Shown here: positions 34,664-43,897 of the stretch, piece after piece
Layout of the letters: each line of letters opens with the position of its first letter
How positions within the stretch are numbered: position 1 is the first letter of the stretch
Source: Paludifilum halophilum
Lineage (GTDB): Bacteria; Bacillota; Bacilli; Thermoactinomycetales; DSM-45169
Reading direction: 5' to 3'
Assembly: GCF_002245355.1 (NCBI RefSeq)
Contig: NZ_NOWF01000007.1
Span: forward strand, 206,620-270,619
DNA: 64,000 nt
The notes under the pieces: generated by a model
What the model was told of the DNA's origin: nothing
What the model saw: the letters and a program-made list of their open reading frames with translations, nothing else
Databases searched by the model: none
Translations under genes and position numbers: made by a program

Positions 34664-35728
34664 TCACCACTGCATCAGCATCAATTCCGAACTAAATCCC
34701 GGCCCCAACGCTGTCAACAGACCATAAGTCCCTTGTTTGTGCTTTTCCTTCAACTCCCGTTCCAAAACAAACAGTACAGTGACTGAAGACATGTTTCCAT
34801 ACTCCCCCAAAATAGAATGGGAATGAATCAGTTCGTTCGCCTGCAGACCCATGGCCTTCTCATAAGCCGTAAGCACCTTTTTCCCTCCGGGGTGGGCGAT
34901 ATAGCGTTCCACCTGATTCAAGGTAAGGGAGGAACGATTCAAGAAACACTCCACCGCCGGCATCACTTTTTCGCGCACGATATGAGGAATATCCCGGGAA
35001 AAAACCACCTTCAATCCGTCGTCAGCCACTTCCCACCCCATCACATCCAAAGAATCCGGCCAAGTTGTGCTCATCGCATCCAATACTTTTGGACATCGGT
35101 TCACTTCGGCGGGAACGGAGGCTTTTTCCCCCACCACCAATACCGATGCCGCGCCGTCGGCGAACAGGGAGGTGGCCACCAGATTACTTTTGGTCCGATC
35201 GTTTCGGCGGAAAGTGAGACTGCACAGTTCCACCGCCAATAAAACCACCCGGCTTTTCGGGAAAGCCCGGGCGTATTCATAGGCTCGGGACAGCCCCGCC
35301 GCCCCTCCGGCACAACCCAACCCCCAGATGGGAGTTCGCTTCACATGGGGGTTCATCCCCAGCCGATTGACCATCCTGGCGTCGATGCTGGGTGTGGCCA
35401 GGCCGGATGTGGAGATGAAAAAGAGGTGATCCACCTCCTCCGGTGAAATTCCCACCGGATCCAGGCAACGGCGAATCGCCTTCTCTCCAAGACGGCAGGC
35501 CTCTTCCGTGTAGGCCCGGTTTCGTTCGGAAAAGGTGCGTTCATCCTCAAACCACGCCCTGGGGCGGCTCAACCGACGTGTCCGGATCGATGCATTTTCA
35601 AAGATGGTCAAGTAACGCTCAATGTCGGTCCATGAATCCTTGAATAGATTTCGGGCGAAATCCCGTGCCTCCTCCTGGGGCAGTGTATAGTCCGGAACAG
35701 CAGTCCCTACCGACACGATCCGAGCCAA
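34664..35728 (-). CDS. bpsA: Type III polyketide synthase (BpsA-like alkylpyrone synthase)
   Basis: 354 residues from TTG 35728, which has GGAGGG upstream; the frame extends further only through the interspersed repeat at 35756-35922. Thiolase-fold enzyme with the Cys-His-Asn triad: catalytic Cys in IWGLGCAGGAAGLSRAYEYA, His in ERYIAHPGGKKVLTAYEKA, Asn in ILGEYGNMSSVTVLFVLE. Condenses a long-chain acyl-CoA starter with malonyl-CoA to make alkylpyrones or resorcinols. Operon with bpsB. The repeat inserted 28 bases before the start may have replaced or may carry the promoter. Confidence 0.92.
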   Translation of the reverse strand: MARIVSVGTAVPDYTLPQEEARDFARNLFKDSWTDIERYLTIFENASIRTRRLSRPRAWFEDERTFSERNRAYTEEACRLGEKAIRRCLDPVGISPEEVDHLFFISTSGLATPSIDARMVNRLGMNPHVKRTPIWGLGCAGGAAGLSRAYEYARAFPKSRVVLLAVELCSLTFRRNDRTKSNLVATSLFADGAASVLVVGEKASVPAEVNRCPKVLDAMSTTWPDSLDVMGWEVADDGLKVVFSRDIPHIVREKVMPAVECFLNRSSLTLNQVERYIAHPGGKKVLTAYEKAMGLQANELIHSHSILGEYGNMSSVTVLFVLERELKEKHKQGTYGLLTALGPGFSSELMLMQW

Positions 35729-35755
35729 TCCGATCCCTCCGTTCAGCGGTCTCCG

Positions 35756-35922
35756 TGTCTGATCATTAACGATAACTAGGTGCGGGGCCGATTTCCGACT
35801 CCGTGCCGGTTTGCCCTCCCACAGATGCAGAACGGTGTCCGCGGCCTTTTCTCCGGAGCAAACGAGGCGAGGCTTGTGCTCCCCTGAGCGCAAAGGTCGC
35901 TACGCTGGAAATCGGCGCCCAG
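35756..35922 (-). repeat. Interspersed repeat family D, copy D1
   Basis: Read on the minus strand it contains GCCGATTTCCAGCGTAGCG, GAGAAAAGGCCGCGGAC, CATCTGTGGGAGGGCAAACC and GGAAATCGG, in the same order as copies at 43733-43897 and 46868-47090. The reading frame through it is open in two frames, which lengthens spurious ORFs. Confidence 0.85.
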
Positions 35923-35950
35923 CTACTTTTGGTGATTGACCAGATATTCC

Positions 35951-36493
35951 TTAGTCTCCCTCTCCTGGATGGAAATATGCCCCATCGGAGCCGTCCGGGG
36001 AACGCTCATTCAAAATCAATTGATAAAAACAGACATCCTGCCACCGGCCAAACTTCCAACCGACCTCCCGGAAACACCCCACCAACCGGAAACCAAAGGC
36101 TTGATGAAAGCGGACACTTCCATCATTCTCCCCGGTGATCCCGGCAACAATGACATGATAGTCGAGTCGGCGGGCCCGACGAAGGATTTCTTCCATCAAG
36201 GACCGGCCGACCCCCTTTCCTTGGGCATTTTCGTCCACATAGATGGTTAATTCCGCCGTTCGGGTATAAGCGGGCTTCGAACGATAGGGGGTCAATCCGC
36301 AATAACCGACAACTTCTCCTCTTTCTTCAGCGACAATTAAGGGAAAGCGCTCATTAAATTGCGAAAACCATTCTCTCCTCTGCGCCTCCGTTTGCGGCTC
36401 CAGATCGAAGGTAGCTGCAGAGGTGACAACAACATGGTTATAAATCCGCCGCATCACCCGCAGATCGGTGATATGCGCATCCCGGATGATCAT
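35951..36493 (-). CDS. GNAT acetyltransferase, phosphinothricin acetyltransferase-like
   Basis: 180 residues. Pattern IRDAHITDLRVMRRIYNHVV, then VVGYCGLTPYRSKPAYTRTA and the acetyl-CoA loop ENAQGKGVGRSLMEEIL, followed by HQAFGFRLVGCFREVGWKFG, matches the Pat/YwnH/YncA group. These acetylate phosphinothricin or, more often in nature, methionine sulfoximine and sulfone. C-terminal 15 residues extend beyond the fold. Cytoplasmic, monocistronic. Confidence 0.85.
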   Translation of the reverse strand: MIIRDAHITDLRVMRRIYNHVVVTSAATFDLEPQTEAQRREWFSQFNERFPLIVAEERGEVVGYCGLTPYRSKPAYTRTAELTIYVDENAQGKGVGRSLMEEILRRARRLDYHVIVAGITGENDGSVRFHQAFGFRLVGCFREVGWKFGRWQDVCFYQLILNERSPDGSDGAYFHPGEGD

Positions 36494-36555
36494 TTCGACG
36501 AGTCTCCCCTTTACGGTTTTGCTCCGATGGTATCAGGAAAGAATGGCCGTGTCAG

Positions 36556-36588
36556 GATGAAAAAAATACGCCCCGAGGGGGCGTCCGG
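36556..36588 (-). terminator. Terminator of the ArsA-like operon
   Basis: Minus strand ACGCCCCCTCGGGGCGT followed by ATTTTTTT, beginning directly after the stop at 36589. Confidence 0.85.
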
Positions 36589-37587
36589 TTACAGAGAACC
36601 GAAAGATTCCATTTGCAATCGGGCGGCAAGATCCCTGATCCCCTCTAGTCCCCGGATATCCTCCGGCTTCATCGGGATTCGGGTTTGGGGAAGCTCCCGG
36701 AAACGCTCTTCAATCTCCTTCAGATAACCCTGTTCTTGTTCCCGACGACGGGCGAGAAAAGAGCCGTCCGCCTCTTTCGGCAACACCCGGTTAATGATCA
36801 AACCGCCGACGGAAACTCCGTATTTGTTCAGAAGATCCATCGCTTTGGCGGATTCCAAAATCGAAAGCCGCTCCGGGTTGAGAACAAAGTAAAAGGAAGT
36901 GACTTCAGGATCCAATAACCGTTCCCTGGCGGTAGCAAACCGATTCTTCCTCCGTTCCAGAATTTGATAAACCCGGTCTTGCGGTTCTTCCTCCACTTCA
37001 GACACATTTTGCAGCATCCGGTGAAGCTCGCGGGTCTTTTTTCTCCGGGTCAGCATCCCATCCACCCAAACCCCCATCAGTTCCGGAAGGGACATCAGGC
37101 GAAGGGTATGGCCCGTCGGCGCTGTATCGAAAACGATCCGGTCGTACTCGGATTCCGCCGACAGCAGGATGGAGACCATCTCCTCAAAAAGCGCCGCCTC
37201 GTCCGCTCCCGGGGAAGCGGCGGCAAAATCCATCTGCCGTTCCACTTCCCTCCACATCCCGGGGGCGGCCATCCCTTGCAGATTCCCCTTCACCTCTTCC
37301 ATATAGCGTCGGGAAGATTCTTCCGGGTCGATCTCCCGTATCCAGAGACCGTCCGCCGCCTTGACCGCCCGGGCACCGGCCCGTACCTCCAGGAGATCCC
37401 CGACGGAGTGGGCCGGATCGGTGGAAACCAGAAGGGTGCGCCATCCTTCTTGTGCCAGAGCGGCGGCATAGGAGGCGGAACAAGTCGTCTTTCCAACCCC
37501 GCCTTTCCCCCCGAAAAAGGCGACCCGCTCCTTACCCCTTTGTTTCGACGATTGATTCTTCCCGTTTACCAATCGCTTCAACAGCAT
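36589..37587 (-). CDS. ArsA/GET3-type ATPase
   Basis: 332 residues from ATG 37587, which overlaps the end of the upstream gene by ten bases; an upstream in-frame ATG at 37635 lies deeper in that gene. Deviant Walker A FFGGKGGVGKTTCSASYA with the signature Lys, switch I LLVSTDPAHSVGDLLE, Walker B-like RIVFDTAPTGHTLRLMSLPE. The Get3/ArsA dimer uses ATP to move or insert client proteins or metalloids; no arsenic pump gene is near, so a targeting or chaperone role with the cory-CC-star protein is more likely. Confidence 0.87.
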   Translation of the reverse strand: MLLKRLVNGKNQSSKQRGKERVAFFGGKGGVGKTTCSASYAAALAQEGWRTLLVSTDPAHSVGDLLEVRAGARAVKAADGLWIREIDPEESSRRYMEEVKGNLQGMAAPGMWREVERQMDFAAASPGADEAALFEEMVSILLSAESEYDRIVFDTAPTGHTLRLMSLPELMGVWVDGMLTRRKKTRELHRMLQNVSEVEEEPQDRVYQILERRKNRFATARERLLDPEVTSFYFVLNPERLSILESAKAMDLLNKYGVSVGGLIINRVLPKEADGSFLARRREQEQGYLKEIEERFRELPQTRIPMKPEDIRGLEGIRDLAARLQMESFGSL

Positions 37588-37856
37588 CGAAATCCATCCA
37601 AAGGGGATTTCTCCATGCCCATGCGCTGATGCCATTCATGAAATTCCTCCAGCATCAACGGCATCATCTCCAGGGTGTAATAGGAGACCGGATTGGGAAT
37701 TCCCAGCATTTCGGAGAAAGCGAGGAGTTTGAATACATCCTCTTCGTTTTGTATTTCTTTTAACATCGTCCGTCGGTAAGGAGCAAAATACATCCCGTCA
37801 TAAAATTCCCGGATCTGTTCCCACAAGTGCTTCATCTTTTCCGCCGTCAATTCCAA
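37578..37856 (-). CDS. Cory-CC-star protein, partner of the ArsA-like ATPase
   Basis: 92 residues, helical. It has FYDGMYFAPYRRTMLKEIQN in the first half and ends with a double cysteine at the very C-terminus (FRCC-stop), the feature that gives the family its name. These proteins are found beside ArsA-type ATPases, and the ATPase start codon lies inside the last codons of this gene. The terminal cysteines suggest a metal, lipid or tail-recognition role; the function is unproven. Confidence 0.75.
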   Translation of the reverse strand: MELTAEKMKHLWEQIREFYDGMYFAPYRRTMLKEIQNEEDVFKLLAFSEMLGIPNPVSYYTLEMMPLMLEEFHEWHQRMGMEKSPLDGFRCC

Positions 37857-37869
37857 TCCAATCCTCTCC

Positions 37870-39570
37870 TTACGCGGGAGGGTTTTGTCCCAGGGTTTTG
37901 GAACGCTGTCGGTTGGCTGCCAGCAATCCCTCCAGGACCAGCCACCCGTTCAGGGCCAATATCATGACCCCGACGACAACCAGCAGTGTTTTTCCCTGCT
38001 CGATATAGTCCATGATACTGATCACCATGCTCCAGGCGGTCATACCCACGACAAAGATCAGCGGCACCAGGGCAACCAGATACTGACGTCCCCATTTCCA
38101 CAAAAGCAGGGTTAATATAATCAGGGAAAGACCGGCGGTCAATTGGTTGGTCGTCCCGAAGAGCGGCCACAAAACCATTCCACCCTGCCCGGGGTTGGAT
38201 GGGTCCGCCAGAAAAGCCAGGACCACACAGGAAAGAAAGGCAACCACTGTCCCGGTGTTGCGGTTCTTAAGCGGTGCGAGATGGTACTGCTCCCCGATCT
38301 CCGACAGAATAAACCGTTGCAGGCGCATCGAGGTATCCAATGTAGTAGCGGCAAAGGCGACGATCATGATCGAGATGAAAGTCGTCCCGATCGCCGAGGA
38401 AATCCCCAACCCGCTGATCAACTGGCCGGCACCGGTGACAAAGGCCGCCGTTCCGCCGGAGCTCGCCGTTTCCCAAGCGCCGTAATGTTCCTGCCATTGG
38501 TTGATGCCGGCGAAACCGGCCGCAGTGGCCATAATGGCGATCAAAGCGAGCAGCCCTTCCCCCATCGCCCCGAAATACCCGACAAAGCGGGCATCTGTCT
38601 CCTTATCCAACTGCTTGGAGGACGTTCCCGAGCTGACCAGCCCGTGAAACCCGGAGATCGCCCCACAGGCGATGGTGACAAACAGAAGCGGTACCAAAGG
38701 CGGTGTCCCCTCCGGCACCTGATCATTCAAAAAGGGGGCGTTAAATTCCGGTTGGGTGATGAATAAACCGAGGTACAACACGCCCAGCCCCAAAAAGAGC
38801 ATATGGGAATTAATATAATCCCGCGGTTGCAGAAGCAGCCATACCGGGAGGCGGGAGGCGATCGCCCCGTATAATAGCATGACGATCACCCACCACCCTG
38901 TCATCGGCATCCCGGCGATGGTTTCCGGCAGGTTCACCGGTGCCGACGCACCGAGAAAAATAAAAGCGAATAATAACAGCAAACCGACGATTGAAGGCCA
39001 GAAGAGAGGGAATCCCCGTTTGTAAACCAGGTACCCGATGGTCATCGCCAAAGGAATCTGCAACCAGTACGGCAGCACACTCGCCGGAAACTGGGTGAAC
39101 AAGTTGGCGATGACAACAGCGAACACCGCATTCACCAACAGAAGCAGGAAAAAGATGATCAACAGAAAGAGACCTTTGGCCCGGGAGCCGATCACACGGT
39201 TGGTGATCACACCCACTGATTTCCCTTTGTTTCGTACTGAAGCCCACAATGTCCCGAAATCGTGTATCCCGGCAAAAAAGAGGGTCCCCAGAACCACCCA
39301 CAACAAAGCCGGTCCCCACCCCCAGATCACCGCAATCGCCGGTCCGACGATCGGAGCGGCACCAGCCACGGAACTAAAATGATGTCCCCACAATACAAAC
39401 TTATTCGTCGGCAGATAGTCCACTCCATCCCGAAACTGATGAGCCGGTGTCTGGAAGTCAGGATCCAGTCGAAACACCTTTTCGGCCAAAAATTTTGAAT
39501 AAAAACGATAACCCAAATAAAACAGCCCCAGCGCCCCAAGGGTCAACCACACGGGCGTACTCACGGCCAT
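37870..39570 (-). CDS. cstA: CstA family carbon starvation/pyruvate transporter
   Basis: 566 residues from ATG 39570 (GTG 39564 is equally possible: AAGGGGGG lies just upstream). Many membrane segments. Signature blocks: DFQTPAHQFRDGVDYLPTNK, then KFVLWGHHFSSVAGAAPIVG, PAIAVIWGWGPALLWVVLGT, and GRAxxG-type SLRNKGKS equivalent WASVRNKGKSVGVITNRVIG. Known members import pyruvate or peptides during starvation. Shorter than E. coli CstA (701), as is usual for the shorter Bacillota/archaeal branch. Confidence 0.92.
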   Translation of the reverse strand: MAVSTPVWLTLGALGLFYLGYRFYSKFLAEKVFRLDPDFQTPAHQFRDGVDYLPTNKFVLWGHHFSSVAGAAPIVGPAIAVIWGWGPALLWVVLGTLFFAGIHDFGTLWASVRNKGKSVGVITNRVIGSRAKGLFLLIIFFLLLLVNAVFAVVIANLFTQFPASVLPYWLQIPLAMTIGYLVYKRGFPLFWPSIVGLLLLFAFIFLGASAPVNLPETIAGMPMTGWWVIVMLLYGAIASRLPVWLLLQPRDYINSHMLFLGLGVLYLGLFITQPEFNAPFLNDQVPEGTPPLVPLLFVTIACGAISGFHGLVSSGTSSKQLDKETDARFVGYFGAMGEGLLALIAIMATAAGFAGINQWQEHYGAWETASSGGTAAFVTGAGQLISGLGISSAIGTTFISIMIVAFAATTLDTSMRLQRFILSEIGEQYHLAPLKNRNTGTVVAFLSCVVLAFLADPSNPGQGGMVLWPLFGTTNQLTAGLSLIILTLLLWKWGRQYLVALVPLIFVVGMTAWSMVISIMDYIEQGKTLLVVVGVMILALNGWLVLEGLLAANRQRSKTLGQNPPA

Positions 39571-39692
39571 CCCCCCTTGTAAACGATTACAATCCGAATG
39601 ATAAAAATAGGCCAAAAGTTTGATTAATGATGGTTTATTCCTAATAGTAAGTGGAAACGACGGAGTTCGCAAGGGGGAGGGGGGGGAATTTT

Positions 39693-39824
39693 TCATTCCC
39701 CGCCATCCTCCCGGCACTCCAGACAGAGAAGCGTTCCGTCCTCCTGAATCACCCCTTCCAGAAAGCCGTTTGAACAGTAGATGGAAACACCGCAACGGGA
39801 GCATGTACCGACGTATTCATTCAA
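39693..39824 (-). CDS. Small zinc-ribbon protein
   Basis: 43 residues from TTG 39824, preceded by a full AGGAGGG at eight bases. Two CxxC pairs (GTCSRCGVSIYC and LLCLECREDGGE) separated by about 22 residues form a typical zinc ribbon; a third Cys lies at residue 17. It is upstream of cstA on the same strand with a 122-base gap, so it may be cotranscribed. Function unknown; the strong ribosome site and Cys pattern show it is a real gene. Confidence 0.7.
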   Translation of the reverse strand: MNEYVGTCSRCGVSIYCSNGFLEGVIQEDGTLLCLECREDGGE

Positions 39825-39956
39825 CGTTTTTCCCTCCTAGAAAAAAGCCTTTTCGGAAGGGCCGGGTTCGACACTCCATGGGGATGGAAGACCAGGTTCA
39901 CCTTCTTCCTGTTGTTTACCAAGAAGATCGACGATTCTCCTGCTTTTTTGCCCCCC

Positions 39957-40026
39957 TTGAAAGTCAAATAAGGTCAGAGTATAATAGAACATGTAAGATC
40001 AAAGAAAGTCAAAGTCAAAAGTCAAA
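39957..40026 (+). promoter_or_regulatory. clpE promoter with CtsR operators
   Basis: TTGAAA (39957-39962), 17-base spacer, TATAAT (39980-39985). The spacer holds AGTCAAATAAGGTCAGA (39962-39978), a CtsR direct repeat (RGTCAAA-N3-RGTCAAA). A second canonical box, GATCAAAGAAAGTCAAA, lies at 39997-40013, and two further AGTCAAA heptads at 40013-40019 and 40020-40026. This is the multi-box arrangement known for class III heat-shock clp genes. Confidence 0.88.
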
Positions 40027-40098
40027 CGCAATCAATACCATGATCCTGCGAAAATGATCAGTCATAAAAAAACAACAAAGATAAGGAGGGAACGTTTC

Positions 40099-42246
40099 AT
40101 GCGTTGTGACCAATGCAAACAAAACCCGGCTGAAATCCAACTCCGCCTGCAAGTGAACGGTCAGAAGCGTCACTTGCACCTGTGCCGGGATTGTTACCAC
40201 CGAATCCAAAATGAGATGAAGTTTCCCGCAGGCTTCGGCGGCCCCTCGGATGACCTGTTCCATTCTTTGATGGGACCGCAGATGGGCTTCGATCAAAGCC
40301 AATCCCACCCGCAACAAGGGTTCCAAAAGACGGATCAAGACGGTGCCCGCGGCGGGGGGCTTCTGGATCAACTCGGGAAAAACGTCACCCACGCCGCCAA
40401 TGCCGGCCTGGTCGACCCGGTAATCGGTCGTGACGGCGAAGTGGAACGGGTGATTGAAACCCTGAACCGCCGCAATAAGAACAATCCCGTCCTGATCGGG
40501 GAACCCGGTGTCGGGAAAACGGCTATTGCGGAGGGGCTGGCGCTGAAGATCGCGGAAGGGGAGGTTCCGCACAAACTGAAGAATAAGCAGGTTTACCTGC
40601 TGGATATCTCCTCTCTCGTCGCCAATACCGGAATCCGCGGTCAGTTTGAAGAACGGATGAAGCAACTGATCGCCGAATTGCAAGAAAGGAAAAATGTGAT
40701 CCTGTTCATCGATGAAGTTCACCAATTGGTGGGAGCCGGATCTGCGGAAGGATCCTCCGACGCCGGCAACATTCTGAAACCGGCCCTGGCCCGCGGCGAA
40801 ATCCAAGTCATCGGTGCAACGACCCTAAAGGAATACCGCCGGATCGAAAAGGATGCCGCCCTGGAGCGCCGCTTCCAGCCGATTATGGTGAATGAGCCCG
40901 CTGTGGAGGAAGCGGTTGGCATCCTGAAAGGATTGAAGAAAAACTATGAAGACTACCACCGGGTAACCTTCACGGATGATGCACTGCGCGCCTGTGTCAC
41001 TCTCTCCCATCGTTATATCCAGGACCGCTTCTTGCCGGACAAAGCTATCGACCTGATGGACGAAGCCGGTTCCAAAGTCAACCTGATCAGTGAGACGAGC
41101 GGTGAAACCAATCTCCGCAACCGACTGGAAGCGATCGCCGATGAGAAGGAGAAAGCGACACGCGAGGAAGACTACGAACGCGCGGCCCGTCTCCGGGATG
41201 AAGAGCAGAAACTGGAACAGCGGCTGGAGCAAGACGAAGAACAAAACCAGGCTGTCGTCGACGTGGAAATGATCCAACAACTCGTTGAGAACAAGACCGG
41301 GATTCCGGTCCGTAAGCTGCAAAAGGATGAACAAGAGAAAATGAAGAACCTGGCGGACCGCTTGAACGCCCAGGTGATCGGACAGGACGAGGGCGTCCGC
41401 AAAGTAGCCAAGGCGATCCGCCGCAACCGTGCCGGTTTGCGCAAGGGTACCCGTCCGATCGGCTCCTTCCTCTTCGTCGGCCCCACCGGCGTCGGGAAGA
41501 CGGAGCTGGCCAAAACCCTGGCCCGAGAAATGTTTGGAGATGAAGAAGCCATGATTCGCTTCGATATGAGTGAATTCATGGAAAAACACACCGTTTCCAA
41601 ACTGATCGGTTCCCCGCCGGGATACGTCGGCCATGAGGATGCCGGTCAGCTGACGGAACGCGTACGCCGCAAACCCTACAGTATCATCCTGTTGGACGAG
41701 ATCGAGAAAGCGCACCCCGATGTGCAGCACCTGTTCCTGCAGATCATGGAGGACGGACGTCTTACCGACAGTCAAGGGCGGACCGTCAGCTTCAAGGACA
41801 CCGTCCTGATCATGACCAGTAACGCGGGTGTCGGTGTCCAAAAAGCCGCGATCGGCTTCGGAAACGACCAAGCGGAAGAACGGACTCCGGACGTGGTCGA
41901 CTCCCTCTCCGACTACTTCCGCCCTGAATTCCTGAACCGCGTCGACGGGATCATCCCCTTCCGTTCTCTGACGCAAGAAAGCCTGCTCAAGATCGTCGAC
42001 CTGATGCTGGCTGACGTTCATGACGCTGTCGAAGAACAAGGGATGACCCTCACTGTCACCGACGCCGCCAAAGTCAAGCTGGTTGAACTCGGCTATGACC
42101 CCGCTTTCGGTGCCCGCCCTCTGCGCCGGGTGATCGAAGAGCAGGTGGAAGACGGCATCGCCGACTTGATGCTGGAAGAAGAAAGCATCGGAGCAATCAC
42201 CGTCGATGTCCACGATCATGCCATCAGCGTAAACCGCGCCGAGTGA
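40099..42246 (+). CDS. clpE: ATP-dependent Clp protease ATPase subunit ClpE
   Basis: 715 residues from the ATG after AAGGAGGG. The N-terminal zinc finger is what separates ClpE from Clp[16 protein letters not shown] and HLCRDCYHR (C4). Two AAA+ modules follow: Walker [17 protein letters not shown] (about 140) and [14 protein letters not shown] (about 465), with Walker [11 protein letters not shown] and [13 protein letters not shown]. Between them is the UVR-type coiled segment. Unfolds substrates for ClpP under heat and protein-misfolding stress; also controls CtsR turnover. CtsR boxes in the promoter fit this. Confidence 0.96.
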   Translation: MRCDQCKQNPAEIQLRLQVNGQKRHLHLCRDCYHRIQNEMKFPAGFGGPSDDLFHSLMGPQMGFDQSQSHPQQGFQKTDQDGARGGGLLDQLGKNVTHAANAGLVDPVIGRDGEVERVIETLNRRNKNNPVLIGEPGVGKTAIAEGLALKIAEGEVPHKLKNKQVYLLDISSLVANTGIRGQFEERMKQLIAELQERKNVILFIDEVHQLVGAGSAEGSSDAGNILKPALARGEIQVIGATTLKEYRRIEKDAALERRFQPIMVNEPAVEEAVGILKGLKKNYEDYHRVTFTDDALRACVTLSHRYIQDRFLPDKAIDLMDEAGSKVNLISETSGETNLRNRLEAIADEKEKATREEDYERAARLRDEEQKLEQRLEQDEEQNQAVVDVEMIQQLVENKTGIPVRKLQKDEQEKMKNLADRLNAQVIGQDEGVRKVAKAIRRNRAGLRKGTRPIGSFLFVGPTGVGKTELAKTLAREMFGDEEAMIRFDMSEFMEKHTVSKLIGSPPGYVGHEDAGQLTERVRRKPYSIILLDEIEKAHPDVQHLFLQIMEDGRLTDSQGRTVSFKDTVLIMTSNAGVGVQKAAIGFGNDQAEERTPDVVDSLSDYFRPEFLNRVDGIIPFRSLTQESLLKIVDLMLADVHDAVEEQGMTLTVTDAAKVKLVELGYDPAFGARPLRRVIEEQVEDGIADLMLEEESIGAITVDVHDHAISVNRAE

Positions 42247-42257
42247 CAGAAACGGAT

Positions 42258-42298
42258 AAAACCCCGCCGGAATGTATTCCGGCGGGGTTTTTTTATGG
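42258..42298 (+). terminator. Terminator after clpE
   Basis: AAAACCCCGCCGGAAT / ATTCCGGCGGGGTTTT with loop GT, then further Ts. Confidence 0.92.
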
Positions 42299-42330
42299 CG
42301 GCATGGAATGTCGTAGCAGTGGACGCGTTG

Positions 42331-43532
42331 TTACCGATTTGAGTGGACGTTCAGCATCTTTCTTCCGAGCTGTCCCCCCTCATGCATCACCGCCCGGTAC
42401 GCGTTGATCCGCTTGAAGGTTTGATCGGGGATGGGGTCCCCCGTCTCTTCGACAGCGGTGAGAATGTTGGAAGGGTTTCGCCCTTGGGAAGCCAGCAATG
42501 CGGCCAGCCCGGACACATGAGCCGCCGAGGTGGAGGAGCCGCTGAGGGACTGATACCCTCCGCCGATGTAGGTGGATGGAATATCGACTCCGGGTGCGCC
42601 GGCATCCACCCAATCCCCCCGGGTGGAAAAGTTGGGAACACGGTCATTACGGTCCGTGGCGGCAACGGCAATCGCGTTGGTGTAGGAAGCGGGGTACTGC
42701 GGAGTGGTCGATCCGCTCCCACCGGCGGCGGCTACAATCACAGATTCCCGGTTCCAGGCGTAGTTCACGGCATCTTCCAGTATGGAGGAGGATTGAGAGG
42801 AACCGAGGCTCAGATTGATCACATCAGCCCCTTGATCAGCGGCGTAGGTGATGCCGCTGGCCACATCGGACAGCGTACCGCTCCCGTTGTCATCCAACAC
42901 CCGGACGGGGATGAGCTCGGCGTCGGGAGCCATGGAAGCGATCCCGATCCCATTATCGGTGACAGCGGCGGCGATGCCCGCCATATGAGTTCCGTGTCCG
43001 TTCCCGTCCTCCGGAGTCGTGTCATCCTCCACAAAATCGTATCCCGGTGCGATTTTCCCCGCCAAATCCGGATGATTCAATTCCACACCGGTATCCACAA
43101 TGGCGATCCGGGTTCCCTGTCCCCGGGTCACATTCCAGGCGGAGGGAGCCTTCACCCGTTCCAGATTCCACTGATCGGAAAAGAGAGAGTCATTCGGAGT
43201 CCCCTCCGCGTGGAACCGATCGTTGGGTTCGACATTTTCCACCATGGGATGTTGACGATATTGACGAACCGCCTCGGAAACGGATCGATCCGTGACTCGA
43301 ACCACCTCAAACCCGAGTTGCGGGTTCCGAGAGAGAACCCGGGCGTTTTGCTCTTGGTGCAACATCGCTTTTTGGGACATTTTCACTCCCGGTTGAAACT
43401 GTACCACGACTTCCCCAGCGGCATAGGCGGATTCGGTACCGTCGGCGGCATCGACATCCGCTGTTGAAAAAAACCGAATCCGGAAAACCCGAATAGAAAA
43501 GCACACAGGATCGAGACCCATCCATTTCTCAT
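42331..43532 (-). CDS. Subtilisin-like (S8) protease, frameshifted after the signal peptide
   Basis: A thermitase-like pre-pro-protease. ATG 43532 (after AGGAGG) starts a good signal peptide, RNGWVSILCAFLFGFSGFGF, in one frame; the rest is one base off. One extra T at the T7 run (43467-43473) would join it to TADVDAADGTESAYAAGEVV and the I9-type propeptide. Catalytic Asp (IVDTGVELNHPD), His (GNGHGTHMAG) and Ser (SGSSTSAAHVSG) are present. The oxyanion-hole Asn of AAAGN is Gly here (AAAGGSGS), and GTSMA-PH reads GSSTSAAH. So the gene may be phase-shifted or sequenced wrongly, and the enzyme may be weak or altered. Confidence 0.8.
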
Positions 43533-43732
43533 CCGTATACAACCTCCTGGTAAAAAGGTTGTAACCTATTTAAACCAATCATCAAAAAATTCCTGCCAAA
43601 CTAAGGGGAGGGCATCTGTTTGAGTCGATCTCCCACCATTTTCGATCGAGCCAAAGAGTGAATTCATCGTTTCATCGATGATCCGGCCATCCATCACACC
43701 TTAACTCCTAAAACGCTCCAGGTCTACACCAG

Positions 43733-43897
43733 CATTTAAGGCAACTAGGGCCTGTCTGATAAGTAAGGATAACTGGGTGCGGGAGCCGATTTCCAACTCC
43801 ACGCCGGGTTGCCCTCCCGCAGATGTGAAACGGTCCGCGACCTTTTCTACAGACCGAACCAGCATTCATGAGGAAAAGCAAAGTGGCCGCTAAACGG
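43733..43897 (-). repeat. Interspersed repeat family D, copy D2, left of the toxin cassette
   Basis: Minus strand: TAGCGGCCACTTTGC, GCTGGTTCGGTCTGTAGAAA, GGTCGCGGACCGTTT, CATCTGCGGGAGGGCAACCC, TTATCAGACAGGCCCTAG. Same order and about 80-90 percent identity by eye to 46868-47090, in opposite orientation. Confidence 0.85.

Noticed and set aside
35729..35893. A longer N-terminus for the polyketide synthase
   Set aside because: The extra 55 codons come from repeat D1; the same peptide appears in frames of other D copies, and TTG 35728 has a good ribosome site.
40825..42219. A 464-codon minus-strand frame opposite clpE
   Set aside because: Antisense shadow of a highly conserved gene on the other strand.
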